Below, piece by piece: positions 1-11,933 of a stretch of DNA of 64,000 nt. Under the pieces are notes generated by a model. That model searched no databases and had not been told where the DNA came from. It worked only from the letters and a program-made list of their open reading frames with translations. Each line of letters opens with the position of its first letter. Position 1 is the first letter of the stretch. Both the position numbers and the translations under genes were made by a program. Source of the stretch: Stachybotrys elegans (lineage: Eukaryota > Ascomycota > Sordariomycetes > Hypocreales > Stachybotryaceae); contig JAGPNK010000005.1 in assembly GCA_020746835.1 (NCBI GenBank), positions 806,001-870,000 on the forward strand, given 5' to 3'.

Positions 1-441
1 GGACCGTCTCCGTGGGCGTGGGGGCCGTGACGGTGACGACGGTGGCCGCGATGCCGAAGCACTGGCAAGCGTTCCAGTAGGCCGTGATGTCAGGGCAGGA
101 GGAGGCATAAGCGGGCTTCTCGCCCGTTATGACGGGGCTGGGGACCTCATCGCGAGGGCCATGAACGTTGCGAGCGTAGATGGGGGCCTCAGTGACGGTG
201 GCAGCACTGAAGAGGTGTGTGTTAGCAAGCTGGGAGGGGGAGAACAAGTGAATAGGGGGGAGACGTACGGAGGAGTGACAGTGGTGTAGGTGGTGAGGAA
301 CTCGGAGCACATGGACTGGCGAGCGGCAAAGGGAGGGTTGTTCCTGGCGGTACCGGCAACGGCGCGGCCACAGTTGTTGTTGCAGATGGCGGCGGAGGCG
401 AGCCCGGCGAAGCCAAGCGAAGCGATGGTGGTGAACTTCAT
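1..441 (-). CDS. Secreted cysteine-containing protein, hypothetical (3' end outside window)
   Basis: Start at 441. Exon 1 is 441-269, an intron spans 268-207 (GTACGT...CTCTTCAG with a GCTAAC branch site), and exon 2 runs from 206 off the left edge. The first ~18 residues (MKFTTIASLGFAGLASAA) form a clear signal peptide. The mature part begins ICNNNCGRAVAGTA and later has a second cysteine cluster (SSCPDITAYWNACQCFG), then a Thr/Pro/Val-rich run (TVTAPTPTETV) at the window edge. This layout, paired Cys followed by a TVT-rich tail, is known from small secreted hypothetical proteins of Hypocreales, some of them cell-wall associated. I infer an extracellular or wall protein and know no function for it. 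The reading frame is continuous across the splice, which supports the intron. The C terminus cannot be seen. Confidence 0.72.
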
Positions 442-1402
442 GGTGGGCAGAGGAGCTTAAAGAGAGGAGTGCTTGATGCGGATGCTGCTGCTGCTGCTGG
501 TCGAGACATAATTGAAGTGCGATTTGCTTGTTATTTTATATTCCCTTTCTGCCCCCCCGACAGAGCGCATGCCCATGCCGTCGCATCGACTGATGCTGCC
601 TACTAGACTTGTCGATAGTTTGAACTGAACCCGGGCGGCTACTCACCGCCGTCGCCATCGTGAAGCAGGCTTCTGCGCCCAAGCAGCGCGGAACACGATG
701 TCGAGCGCCTGGCTAGCCGGACGGTTGCGTTGGACAGTTCAGTAGTCTGGAGGAACGGTCCAGTTTCAGCTCTCAGGTGTCCCAGGGGGGCGTTCTGGAT
801 CGATCCTCGCTAGGTGTGATGAGCAGGGGTAATGTCCGAAAAACGGACAAGAAGTAATTTTGGACATCTCATAGCGCGTCTATAACGTTCCTCCCCCCCC
901 CTGCCTTCAGCCGACACCACCCACGTGGTCAATGCCCGCCTTCTCTCTTTTTGTCTTTTTTTTCTTTTTGCGGCCTGGCCGACTATTGCCTGTAGCGCAG
1001 GGGAGATGGCCCTCCTCGGGGCGCGCCGCGCCTGTCAGATGGATCTACGTAACTGATCTAGATCTGGGGGGTTGCTGAATCGAGGCCTGTGAAGGGAGAC
1101 TAGTCGAGAATGGAAATGAGGAGGCGCAACGCCACGGGGCTGTGAGAGAGAACGGTCGTCTTTGTTCTCGGTCGACTTTCCCATGTTGGCATGGCCGTGG
1201 AAGATTGGGGAGAGCAGTAGGTGAGTGTGGTTGTTTGTTCACTAGCGACGCACTGTTGACATGTACGACTAATGTGTCAATAGCTCATTGCTCCAATATT
1301 CTAAACGACTGACTCGTATAATCATATACATCATAACAGTCATGTCCAGGCCATTGAATCGTCCCCAACAGCCCGTCCTCCCAGGCCCGACCGTGTGCCC
1401 AG
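442..1402. other. Intergenic, no gene seen
   Basis: This holds the promoter of the leftward secreted-protein gene and the 3' flank of the hemerythrin-like gene. It contains a run of Cs near 893-901 and a T-rich tract near 950-968. No reading frame here looks like protein. Confidence 0.5.
534..540 (-). promoter_or_regulatory. TATA box of the secreted-protein gene
   Basis: TATAAAA read on the minus strand, 93 nt before the start codon at 441, is well placed for a core promoter. Position and match only; not tested. Confidence 0.45.
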
Positions 1403-1927
1403 TTAGGCGGTGCGAGTTGCGCTTTTGGATACTTCATAGTCCTTGCACTGCGTGAATGCCTTGGCAAGATCCTCGGACTGCGCTTCGCTCAGCCCAGACT
1501 CGAGCGCGGCCAGGTATTTCCTCTCTCCGTCGGTGATGTGCTGCCGCAGAAACTTGGACAGGTTTTCGAGGCACGGGGTGAAGCCGTCGTCGTCTATCGG
1601 CGTGGTGTACAGCGTGGAAAGACACTCCTTGACCTGTGCTTGTGTGTGAGTCCGAGTTGAGTTAGGGGGGGTTCTTGGACGGACCTTCTTGTGTGCCTCT
1701 CGATCTTCCAGAGCCAGCTGCTCGCCCTTGGCGGCAAAGTTCCTGAGGGCGGGGTGTACGATGAGCTCTTCGACAGCGCAGTGCCGTGCAACCTCGCCGA
1801 CGAAGCTGTTCATGATGCGCGTCTTCTCTTGTGGCTCTTTCGTCTCGATGATCTGGGCGTACAGGTTTTCGAGTTTGCGGTGGTCACGCTTGATGGCGTC
1901 TGTGAGGTAAAACTGGCCGATGGTCAT
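1403..1927 (-). CDS. Hemerythrin HHE cation-binding domain protein
   Basis: Exons are 1927-1685 and 1633-1403; the spliced product is about 157 aa. The sequence shows an all-helical protein with spaced His/Glu pairs of the hemerythrin fold: DAIKRDHRKLENLY near the N terminus, ARHCAVEELIVHPAL in the second helix, AHKK in the third, and LRQHITDGERKYLAAL in the fourth. Such HHE proteins bind a di-iron (or other metal) centre through His and Glu side chains; fungal members are cytosolic and their role (O2, NO or redox handling) is mostly unknown. The 51-nt segment 1634-1684 starts GTCCGT, contains CTAAC and ends CACAG. It has no stop codon, so an unspliced reading also stays open and gives 174 aa, with a low-complexity PRTPPNSTRTHT insert that does not fit the helix bundle. 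I therefore prefer the spliced form. Confidence 0.8.
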   Translation of the reverse strand: MTIGQFYLTDAIKRDHRKLENLYAQIIETKEPQEKTRIMNSFVGEVARHCAVEELIVHPALRNFAAKGEQLALEDREAHKKVRPRTPPNSTRTHTQAQVKECLSTLYTTPIDDDGFTPCLENLSKFLRQHITDGERKYLAALESGLSEAQSEDLAKAFTQCKDYEVSKSATRTA

Positions 1928-3296
1928 ACTGAATTACTATTTATATGTTGCTTGCCCTAGCCAGCACTGGTGGGAAAGAGTTGCAAGAGATCAAGAGTTG
2001 GTGGAAGGGAGGCCTGGTGGTGTAGTATTGTCTTTATATCTCGAGATGGGCACGTGATGAGGGGATGATATGTAAGGTACCCAAGGTGATGAGCGTGTAG
2101 GACGAACCATTGCCGCAAAACAATCGTCATGATCACCGTGATATTCACAGGAAATGATTGTGCCTGATGGAAACCGGCCGTGTCACGCTCCCCTTATGAC
2201 GTACGTGCTACGTTTCGGCATACCCATACCCATACCCATTCACGGCAAATGAAAACTGCAAGGGCTGCCTGATTTTGTTCGAGACTGCGTGGCACAGAAA
2301 ATCGGAGCTTCCATTCCTCTGGGGGATCGTATGACCTTGATTTCGCCTCAAGACATCCTCGCCTCCATCCAGCGCTGGGAGGGGCAATCTTGATTTTCGT
2401 TGCATGGTTCCGGAACTTTCGATCCGGGCCGTGGCTGTCCAAGGTACATAAACGAATGCAATGCTACCTGATTAAAGCGGGTTAATGCTCGGAATGGCAA
2501 TGAGCTGTGAGGAGGCTGATGGCTTGTGGTGGCTTCATGATGTAATACGGCTCCGTCCATGCAACCCTCTCGCCCAGTCACAAGTCGGTGTGTACATGCA
2601 TATTTAATCGATACACATGGCGATACCGACTTTTCCATGATAAATGCCATCACGTCACGCAAAGGTATGGGGGCTGTCATGGAATGTCATCAAGTCATAG
2701 TCAAGGGCAGCCTGTATACACTGTCTCTCTCCCAAGACACACCAGCACCGGCTCCCCAGAAAGACCATGCCATCTAGGGTGGGATGCCATTTATTCCCCT
2801 GGTTTGCCCGTCGGCCCGTAACCGTTCTCCATACTCCGTACTCCGTACCGTATGCCCGCCTGGAATAGAAAGGCTTTGCATGCGTGCTTACTTGGTTCTC
2901 TGGCAGGAAAGCCCAACATGATCCGATTGGATCTCTTAAACGTACAGTGCCTGTTAGTACTACTAAATTCCCCGCGAACCACTAAAGTAGCAAGTAGGCA
3001 GTAATAAAAGAGGAAGGGGAGAGAGACTGCCGGCAGGTCCATTCCACACCCTCCCTGCCCTGTAAAAGCCTCGCTCGGTTAATCAGCATCCGAAGATTTA
3101 CTGCTTGTCGAGCGATTCGTCAATTCGCCTTCTCCAATGCGAGACATTGACACTGACACTGACATGGCATGGACATGGCCAAACCTATGAGCAGCTCGGG
3201 CGTCTTGCCGGAGAATAAATACCATGGCTTTGTCCAGCAGCGAGCACGTTGCTCCCCGGTGCGACACAAGCGCTTAACAAGAAACAACCGGCAACA
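1928..3296. other. Intergenic between hemerythrin-like gene and beta-galactosidase
   Basis: Divergent promoter region; no credible gene. Two CTGGGG words matching the CreA consensus (SYGGRG) occur at 2329-2334 (+) and 2754-2759 (-), upstream of the beta-galactosidase. Two overlapping copies of TACTCCGTA lie at 2832-2847. An AATAAATA stretch near 3214 could serve as the core promoter of the beta-galactosidase. Confidence 0.45.
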
Positions 3297-6200
3297 ATGA
3301 AGGCTGGTCTTGGGCTTACCACATTGATTGCGTCGGCCGTGCTGGTCCATGGCCAAGAGGTACCGCAGGATTGGCCAGTTCTTGACAATGGCCTGAACCA
3401 GGTAGTCCAATGGTAGCTCTCCATCCCAAACCCCCTCCCCCCCTCACGGCATCCTAGGACGACGTGTCTGAAAGCTGTCTAGGGACCATTACAGCTACTA
3501 CATCAACGGACAGCGGCTATTCGTCTTCTCCGGAGAGGTAAGTATTGGCCCGAGACCCTTTGACGTACCATGGACTCACTGGCCCGCGCAGTTTCATCCT
3601 TGGAGATATCCAGTGTAGGCACTCCTAGCCTCAGCCCATGGTTGGCGTACTGACACTTCACCCAAGTCCCGAGCTATGGCGAGATCTTCTGGAGAAGATC
3701 AAAGCTGGAGGGTAAGCCAACTGCCGCTCCCCCCCCGACGTGCGGCACCGCTTACCTTGCCAAGCTTCAATGCCTTCTCCATCTACAGCTCTTGGGGCTT
3801 TCACAGCGCCACCCAAGACTCTGTCGACTTCACCACCGGCGCCCACAACTTCACACCCATCCTGTCCCTCGCAGAGGAGCTCGGAATGTACGTCATCATC
3901 CGGCCGGGGCCCTACGTCAATGCCGAGGAGAATGCTGGTGGCTTCCCCATGTGGTTGACGACTGGTGCCTACGGCTCGCTGCGCGACGACGATCAGAGAT
4001 ACACCGACGCGTGGAGTCTTTACTGGGAGGAGATCTCGCGATTGATCGTGCCTCACCTCGTCACCAACGGAGGCAACGTCATCATGTTCCAGGTTGAGAA
4101 TGAGCTCGACGGCCAGTGGACGGATATCCCCAACCGAGTCCTCAACCCGGCCCTGGCCAACTATATGCAGCTGCTGCAGGACTCGGCCAGAGAGCATGGC
4201 GTTGACGTGCCTCTGAGCCACAACTCCCCCAGAATGGATATGTACTCGTGGTCCAAGGACTTTTCCAATGCCACCGGAAATGTCGACGTTGTGGGCGTCG
4301 ACAGTTACCCTTCATGCTGGAGCTGCAACCTGACCGAATGCACCAGCACAGGCGGCGAGTACACCCCCTACCAGGTCGGCAGCTACTACGACTTCTTCGC
4401 CGCCCAGTCGCCTCGACAGCCCAGTTTCGTCCCCGAGTTCCAGGGCGGTTCATACAACCCGTGGGGTGGCCCCCAGGGCGGATGTCCCGACCACATTGGC
4501 GCAGACTTTGCCAACATGTTCTATCGCAACCTCATATACCAGCACATCACTGCCATCTCCCTCTACATGCTGTTTGGCGGTACCAACTGGGGTTGGCATG
4601 CCTGTCCACTCGTCGCAACGAGCTACGACTACTCGTCCCCCGTGTCGGAGAACAGAGAGCTCTGGAGCAAGTTTTACGAGACAAAGCTGCTCACGCTCTT
4701 TACCAGAGTTGCCAAGGATCTGGCGCATGTAGATCGCCTGGGTGACAGCACAAGCTACACCGACAACGAGGCCATCACCACTTCCGAGTTGAGGAACCCG
4801 GAGACGAATGCCGCCTTCTACGTCGTCATGCACGACGACTCAACATCCGGGACCCAGGAAACGTTCAAGCTGCGTGTAAACACGTCAGAAGGTGAAATGA
4901 CCATCCCTCGCCGAGGTCGGGACATCACCATCAACGGCCACCAGGCCAAGATTCTCGTGACAGACTTTACCTTTGGTGGCAAGAAACTCCTCTACTCCAC
5001 TGCGGAAGTACTGAGCTACGCCGTGATTGACGGGTCGGAGGTTCTCGCCCTGTGGCTGCCCGAGGGCGAGGCAGGCGAGTTCTGCGTCAAGGGTGTCTCT
5101 TCTGCTCAACTGTCGCACGGCTCCGGTGTGGAGGCGTTCGAGGCCCAGGCCGAGGCTGATACGATCACCATCTCATATATCCAGAGGAGCGGCCTGACCG
5201 CCCTCGATCTCGATGGATCAAAGGTCCTGCTGATGGATCGCGAAACGGCCTACAGGTTCTGGGTGCCGACTCTTGACAACGACCCATTTGCTCCTCCGGA
5301 GAAGACGAGTAAGTCACTGTCTCGCCGATTAAGTCTTTTTCTTCACTTCCCGCCTCTCCTCTCTGCTAACATCGAGCAGTATTTGTGCAGGGCGCATATC
5401 TTGTTCGGTCTGCAGTGCACGATGCTGATGGTCATGCGCTGTATTTGACAGGCGATGAGACCGAGTCTGCTTCTCTAACGGTGTTCGCTCAGCGTGACAT
5501 CTACACAATCTACTGGAACGACGTCCAAGCACCTATTACGTCTAGCGGGGGCGGCATCTATGTCATTGAAACAGAGGGGCCTGCTGAATTCACGCTCCCC
5601 GAGCTCGGTCCTTGGAAGTCCCTAGACAGTCTGCCCGAGATCAAAGAGGATTACCAGGCTTACCCGCCCGCCTGGGTTGGTATGTACATCCGAATCGTGA
5701 AATGATGTCGCGCTGACATCTCTAGTTGCCGCCAACACCGAGACACCAAACCCTACGAAGCCTGCATCGAACAACCCGGTGCTTTACGTCGATGACTACG
5801 ATATCCACACCGGAAACCACATCTACAGGGCCACATTCCCCACGACGGATGAACCTCCGACGGGCATTCTCCTCAACATGACCGGTGGTTTGGCCTTTGG
5901 CTGGTCTGTGTGGCTGAACTCCAAGTATATCGGATCGTACCATGGCTTCTCATACATCGGCGACGAAATAGCCTCCTTCTCCTTTGACAATGCCACTCTG
6001 AAGGATGGAGGCGAGAATGTCCTCGTCATTCTGATGGATAACTCTGGCCATGGTCTTCGAGAACTTGCCATTGAACCTCGTGGCATTACTGAAGCGACAC
6101 TACTCGGTCCCAAGGATGAGTATGACTTCACCGAGTGGAAGATTGCAGGCACGGCTGGGCGGCGCGAGAACATCGACCCGATACGCGGTCCGCTCAACGA

Positions 6201-6705
6201 GGGCGGTCTATACGCCGAGCGTCTGGGCATGCACCTCCCCGGTTTCCCGGATGATGACTGGGAGGAGACCGTGGCACCTGGAGAGACCATTGTTGTCCCC
6301 GAGGCAGGTGTCCGCGTCTTTCGCACTACTGTCCCTCTCCACGTTCCAGAAGGTCTCGACGTGTCCATCTCATTCCGCCTAACCTCCACCTCGGATGGCA
6401 CTTTCACACCCTCGGACGACGCCTATTCCAACCGTCTCCGAGCGCTCTTATTCGTCAATGGCTATCAATACGGGCGTTTCAGCCCTCACATCGGCCACCA
6501 GATTGACTTCCCAGTGCCCCCTGGCATCCTCAACTACGATGGCGACAACACTATTGTGCTAACAGTCTGGAGTCAGTCGGCCGAAGGCGTGGAGATGAAG
6601 GTAGAGTGGCTGGTGAACTATGTTCATACGTCTAGCTTCAACATGCTTTTTGACTCGTCGTATCTCCGACCTGGCTGGACAGAGGAGAGACTTCAATACG
6701 AATAG
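3297..6705 (+). CDS. lacA: Secreted beta-galactosidase, glycoside hydrolase family 35
   Basis: Seven exons: 3297-3412, 3483-3537, 3592-3614, 3667-3711, 3765-5308, 5380-5679 and 5726-6705; product 1020 aa, the usual size of fungal GH35 enzymes. Residues 1-20 are a signal peptide. The GH35 barrel follows, with [15 protein letters not shown] reconstructed over three short exons, the general acid/base in VENE (about Glu193) and the nucleophile in FVPEFQGG (about Glu304). Residues after ~390 correspond to the beta-galactosidase accessory domains and end in jelly-roll folds. The enzyme removes terminal beta-1,4/1,6-linked galactose from oligosaccharides and from hemicellulose or pectin side chains outside the cell. 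Splice phases agree at all six junctions; exon 3 codes for only about 7 residues. CreA-type sites upstream suggest glucose repression, which is inference. The symbol follows the Aspergillus name for this family. Its 3' end faces a GMC oxidoreductase relic. Confidence 0.95.
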
Positions 6706-6842
6706 AAGCAATACACTGGCTGCTCCTCGAAGTCGCTGGTCTGTATCCTATGGGGGCACACGAACGGGAAATCCCAGATACACTGGCTGTTCGGATTAAG
6801 GGAGGCTTTTCTCAGACAGCCATAGCTAGACAAACAGTCAAT

Positions 6843-7478
6843 CATAAATTGGTCTCTCGGCCGAGCGTCGTAGCATCGTTGACGATCTTGAGATGGATCC
6901 TGATGGCCTCGCGCGACATAGCGATCCACGGTGGTGCCCGGGTAGTTGGGGGCGATGCGTGGTGGATCAGCGAAGCTGGCAGAGGCGATAGCGACAGATC
7001 CGCGTGACTTTGTCAGCATCGTGAAGCAGACAACAGTGAGTGCTGAGCCGTCCGGAGTTCCAGCATACAGGACGGCATGCTCAAGGAAAGTCCGGTCATT
7101 CGCGAGCAGAGGATGCGTAGAGTCGGGGTTCGCCCCCTCCTCAGCAATGGCAGCAACGAGTCCCTCCTTGGGGACATCTGTAGACACGGCAAAATCAGCC
7201 GGTGTTCCTCAGCTGTACTGCTCCTTGGCGAACAGCGGGTTAGGGGACCCCAGAGTCCAGCCAGCAGATGGGTCACGAACTTGGAAGCCAAGCGCCAAGT
7301 TGCTATGGTCGGCAAGGTTGCGGCCCACGTCGGGCTGTTCCATTACGAGGGTGCTAAGCCTGCTGTCAACCACCGATCCAGCTAAGCCGCCGCCTACAGT
7401 GATGGAGTCCCAAGCAGTGTCCGCAGCAGTGGAGGTTGATGCGAACATGGTGGTGTGGTAGAAGGAATGTTGAAGCAA
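6843..7478 (-). pseudogene. GMC oxidoreductase remnant
   Basis: Read leftward from 7478, the frame opens with a Rossmann-type FAD-binding start (AWDSITVGGGLAG). After about 40 residues it jumps to VMEQPDVGRNLADH, a motif normally some 240 residues further on in GMC (glucose-methanol-choline) enzymes, so the middle of the FAD domain is gone. A TGA at 7211-7209 interrupts the same frame, after which typical GMC sequence resumes (GTPADFAVSTDVP, then SRGSVAIASASFADPPRIAP). Near 6893 the frame shifts: the continuing homology (AIRIHLKIVNDATTLGRET) lies in another frame. The catalytic C-terminal His/Asn region is not found. Deletion, stop and frameshift together make this a dead gene. Intact relatives oxidise alcohols or sugars and are secreted or sit in secondary-metabolite clusters. 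Confidence 0.82.
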
Positions 7479-8640
7479 AGGTAGCAGAGCGGTACTTTGA
7501 TATTGTTATACAGAGAATAAAGGTGCCGTATGGTTTGAAACGCAAACAAAAACACACAGTTCTTGTGAAATGCATGTGGTTTTGGTATAGACATGTCGGT
7601 TCGCCTTCCTTCCCAAAAGGTAGTCTGACAGTATAATATCGTCCTGCACCTGCAAGAGCTCTCAACTCCTAGTACATAGCCAAGAGGGTACAGAGAGGGC
7701 TCGAAAGGGAAAAAGCAAGAAATATATTCGAGGGACGAGCATGCAAGACTCGGGGGAAACACCTCAGCAAGACTTGGACATCCCCTGAAATAATAAAGAG
7801 TAGCATAGTAAGCTTTTGGTGATCCCTATCCCCTTTTCCTGAACTTGACTAAGCTATCACGCCTTGGCTTGGCAGTTTCAACCTGTTCGAATATCAAAGC
7901 ATCACAGTTAGGTTTCTTCCATGCTTAACTGACCAGTTGCACCTTTAACCGGCGCCTGATCCCCCGGAACATGACCGCATGGTGTTGCGAAGTGCTGGCT
8001 ATCAAACCGACTCCTGCTGTATTGATTTTATTTTATTTTATTTTCTGGTTTTGTCATTGCTCATCTAAATCGATGTATCACCAACTCAACTTGCGTTGAA
8101 TTTCTATATCAGATCACGGAAATTAGCATCACCGTCAGACGATACGATAGTACAAAGTTTTTGAAATAGCATGCTTTGATTCCTCCCATGTTTTATCAGA
8201 AACGTATATGCTGTCACGCCACGCTCGGCATTATCACATCGTGTTGTCCTGCCTACACATGGCTTTGAGGGCAAATTGTAGGCATGGTAGTGGCAGTACA
8301 CCACGTCTGTGTCGAGGTTCCTATACATGTCACTTGGGATAAGTTGATGCTGACTGCAGTGTGTCCACCAATATGCATTCAGGCTATCTTCCGGACCAGT
8401 AATACCTATGACCCCAGACGCAACCAATCGCTAGTGCAAGGATACGAGATACCAGGAACGGTAGGTTCTTATCTCGCACATTGACCCCGCTCCCAGATGT
8501 AAGGCTGGATATATGATGTTGTTGGGGGCGCTTCGGCTGGGATCAATCCAGATCCTCGGGTACAAAGCCTCTCGCAGTCATCCAAGTTCCGGGCGAAGAA
8601 ATAACACACATCACCAGCTTCACAGGCGTTCCCTGTAGCC
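7479..8640. other. Intergenic upstream of the P450 gene
   Basis: AT-richer than its surroundings, with TTTTATTTTATTTTATT near 8028-8044. No protein-like frame. It probably includes the promoter of the P450 gene starting at 8641. Confidence 0.4.
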
Positions 8641-10614
8641 ATGGCGTTGGCTCTCATTCTCCCTGCCTTGGCCCTTTTTGCCATCTATCTGATTGCCATC
8701 GTTCTTTATCGTCTGTATCTTCACCCCTTGGCTCACTTCCCCGGTCCCAAACTTGCTGCCGCTACTGGATATTACGAGACCTACTATGATACCCTCGTCA
8801 GTCCGGGTGGGCAGTTTGCCTTCAAGCTTCGGGAGTTGCATCAAAAATACGGTTAGTTCCAGGCCCATCAAAGTATACAGTTTCTAAGATTGATTCCAGG
8901 TCCTATTATTCGAATCAACCCTCACGAGATTCACGTCTTCGACACGACGTTTATTGATGCCATATATTGCGGCTCGTCCCAAGTATGAACGACGCAATTC
9001 AATCCTAACATTCTCCATATAGGTAGTCAATAAGTTGACCAGTTGTAGCGAAGACGTGATAAATATCCACCCACGGCGCACATGGTTGGGACTCCTCAAG
9101 GCTGTATATAACCATCCGCCGATTCAATCGTAATCAAACTGAATATTTCAGGCTTCGGCACGATCTCCCACAACGTCCATCGCATACGACGCGGCCCAGT
9201 TGCCACATTCTATTCCAAAGTCGCCGTCGACCGCGCCGAGTCACTCATATACACGAATGCTCGACGTCTCGGTCATACCATAGAAAGACATATATCGCAG
9301 GACGGATTTGCAGAGATGCGACTAGCCACACTGGCATTTTCGACGGACACTCTGTTTGCTTATAGCTTTGACGACAAGCTGGCCTGGAACCTGCTCGACA
9401 ATGACAAGCGCGCAAAGGACTGGTCTGATACCCTGCATGCGGTTAGCGAACACATACCCATCATGAGAAACTTCCCTTGGATGATGACTTTCGCCAAATG
9501 GTCCCCGCCATGGCTTCTACAAGCTGCTTCTCCCGCATTGGCCAGAATGACCACCCTCCGCGAGGTAGGCCTAACAGTAGCCGTCAAGTTTGGATATGGC
9601 AAGCTTATCTTCTCTTAGATGATGAATACACAGGCTGTCTCCGCCATGGCGTCTGCTGCTGGTAAGCCGCAGCACGAAGAGGCTTGGACGGAGGAGCAGC
9701 CGAAGCTGATCCCAAGCATTCTGTCGAGCAAGTCGCTGCCCGAATCAGAAAAGACGGTGCTCAGATTGACAGAGGAAGGAGTTGAATCAGTGTCAGCTGG
9801 CACTGATACTATCTCTCGGACGCTGACAAACACCGTATACTACATCTTATCCAGCCCTCCTACGGTCCTCCAAAGGCTTCAGGAAGAGCTCGTTTCCGTG
9901 ATGCCCCAGAACGATTCATCACCGCCCCTTAAAGACTTGGAGAAGTTGACATGGCTGGTGAGTCGTCCAGAGCCTTCCTTGAATATCTGGGGTTTGATGC
10001 ACACGTCTAACCTTGTTCGTTTCCCAAGACTGCCATTATCAAGGAGGCACTCCGCATTTCCGCGTTAACTACATCGAGGCTGCCGCTCATATGCCCTGAC
10101 CAAACTCTCTACTATGAGAAGTGGGCGATTCCGAAAGGCGTATGTGTACTTTCAACCAAAACCTGACTCTTGTTGCCCTGTAACACAAGAGATTTCCTGC
10201 TGACTTCTCACAGACACCCGTTGGTCTAACACCATTTTACATGCTAAGGGATCCATCGATCTTTGAGAGGCCGGAAGAATTCTTGCCAGAGCGATGGCTG
10301 CCTGGCAATCCTGATCTTGATCGAATCAATCATTACTATATCCCATTCAACCGCGGAAGTCGGATGTGTCTCGGCCAACAGTAAGCCTCTGCAAAGCGCC
10401 TCCCTCCCAACCCGAATCCAATGCTAATGGTCAAGCTTGAAGTCTTGCTATGGCCGAGATTTACATCGCCCTAGCTGTGCTTTTCCGCTGCTATAAGTTT
10501 GAGCTGTATGATGTCGTTTACGAGAGAGATATCGAGCTAATCAGAAACTGTTTTGCGGGTGAGGTATCCAAGGAATCCCCAGGGGTGAGAATCAGAATGG
10601 AAACGGATGCTTAG
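8641..10614 (+). CDS. Cytochrome P450 monooxygenase
   Basis: Eight exons: 8641-8851, 8900-8982, 9049-9103, 9152-9564, 9619-9957, 10029-10139, 10214-10380 and 10443-10614; product about 516 aa, normal for a microsomal P450. The N terminus is a hydrophobic ER anchor ([20 protein letters not shown]) followed by the Pro-rich hinge HFPGPKLAA. The I-helix has [11 protein letters not shown], the K-helix ExxR is KEALR, the PERF-like motif is PERWL, and the heme loop is [11 protein letters not shown] with the axial Cys. The TAG at 9616-9618 is the 3' end of a 54-nt intron (GTAGGC...CTTAG), not a broken frame. The exon 3 donor is ambiguous: GT at 9104 or GC at 9101. General style resembles the trichodiene-oxygenase-like P450s (CYP58/CYP65 neighbourhood), which is inference. 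Substrate unknown; no secondary-metabolite backbone gene lies in the window. Confidence 0.88.
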
Positions 10615-10880
10615 TTGGATGTAACATCTTCTCAGCTGGAATTCCTAGCCCTAATCTTTCCCCTTTCTTTTCTTCTTTCCTACACACATCGCTGTGGACC
10701 AGAATACGATTGGCGTTCATGCTGCGCCTTCTTACGTCGATTTAAGTTGCCGGATCATCGGCAGCGGAACAATATATTGTCATGCATTTGCTGACCACTT
10801 CTATCGAGCTTGGAAAGCCCTTTCCAGCGTCTCCTCGCCCTGTTCACAAAGCTAGGAAAGTGGCTGTCAAGGTTAGCATG

Positions 10881-10896
10881 CCCCCCCCCCCCCCCC
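10881..10896. repeat. Poly-C tract (C16)
   Basis: Sixteen consecutive Cs in intergenic DNA downstream of the P450 gene. Length may be inexact because homopolymers are hard to sequence. Confidence 0.85.
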
Positions 10897-11910
10897 TACT
10901 ATCGAACAACAAGCGTGGATCATGTCTAGACGTGTAATTTATCTTGCTACGTGTCGTGCCTGTAGCTCTCATGAAATGTACATCAATCTCATGGAAAAGC
11001 AGAAGATACCATCCAGACCGCCCCAGCAACCATCATAAGACCCGTAGATGCATCTCCGGCGTCTGGGTTGCATATTTGACATGTCCCTTACACCTCCAAC
11101 GAGAAGCGATCAGAAACATGCAGCAGCCATGACCGTTACACCCAGTAACAAGCGCATACCTCGAGAAGGACCATGGCCCTCCGCCAGGGTCGCTTCCAGG
11201 GTCCATCCCACGTGTACGTACAAAATCAGGGAGGTTCGAGGGATCTTCAGGGGCAATTTGAGTCGAAGACACCTAATATAGACGTGCACATGCATCCCGA
11301 AGCCCCGAGATGTCAGCCATCTCATCCTCGGTACCTTAGATTGCCTGTGTTAGACCTCGAGGCTATTCTACATCTCCCTGGCATGTGCATTGTCAAGGCT
11401 GGACCCCTTATTCACAGAACCCTTTGCTTCCCACAACGCCATGTCAAGGTTCTTCTCGACCTCTCTTCGTAACTAGAGGATCTCTTTGTCGGCCAGGATG
11501 TTTCATATGATTCACCAACATCATCATGAGAAATCTGCCATGATACCCCAGCATTGGTACGACTTGGCAAATAAACCGTGGGCTGACCCTCTTCCTTGTG
11601 CCACGTAGATCAGGGTCTGTCGTGGATTTCTGTGTGAGGGTGTGCCCATTTCCGTCTGAGACCTTCAATCTTCACTTGGGTAATCCAACACACCAGTTCA
11701 TATCACTGATAGTTGTATTTACCAGTACTAGGCAGCGCTTAAATTAAACCGAGAATAACCACCATCTTGGTTGGTATCATGGACAAACGAAATCGTGGCA
11801 CAGAGCCACTACCCCGGTGCAGGAACAAACATCTACTCTGTGAATCTCATGCATCCTTAAGCACCTCATCAGACCAGTAACCAACTCCCCTAGAGCCTCG
11901 TTTTCCTACG

Positions 11911-11933
11911 CCCCCCCCCCCCCCCCCCCCCCC
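11911..11933. repeat. Poly-C tract (C23)
   Basis: Twenty-three consecutive Cs, the longest homopolymer in the window. It could form an i-motif or, on the other strand, a G-quadruplex-like stack, or be a sequencing expansion. Confidence 0.85.

Noticed and set aside
9616..9618. Apparent stop codon inside the P450 gene
   Set aside because: It is the 3' end of a 54-nt intron; splicing restores a normal P450 sequence ([13 protein letters not shown]).
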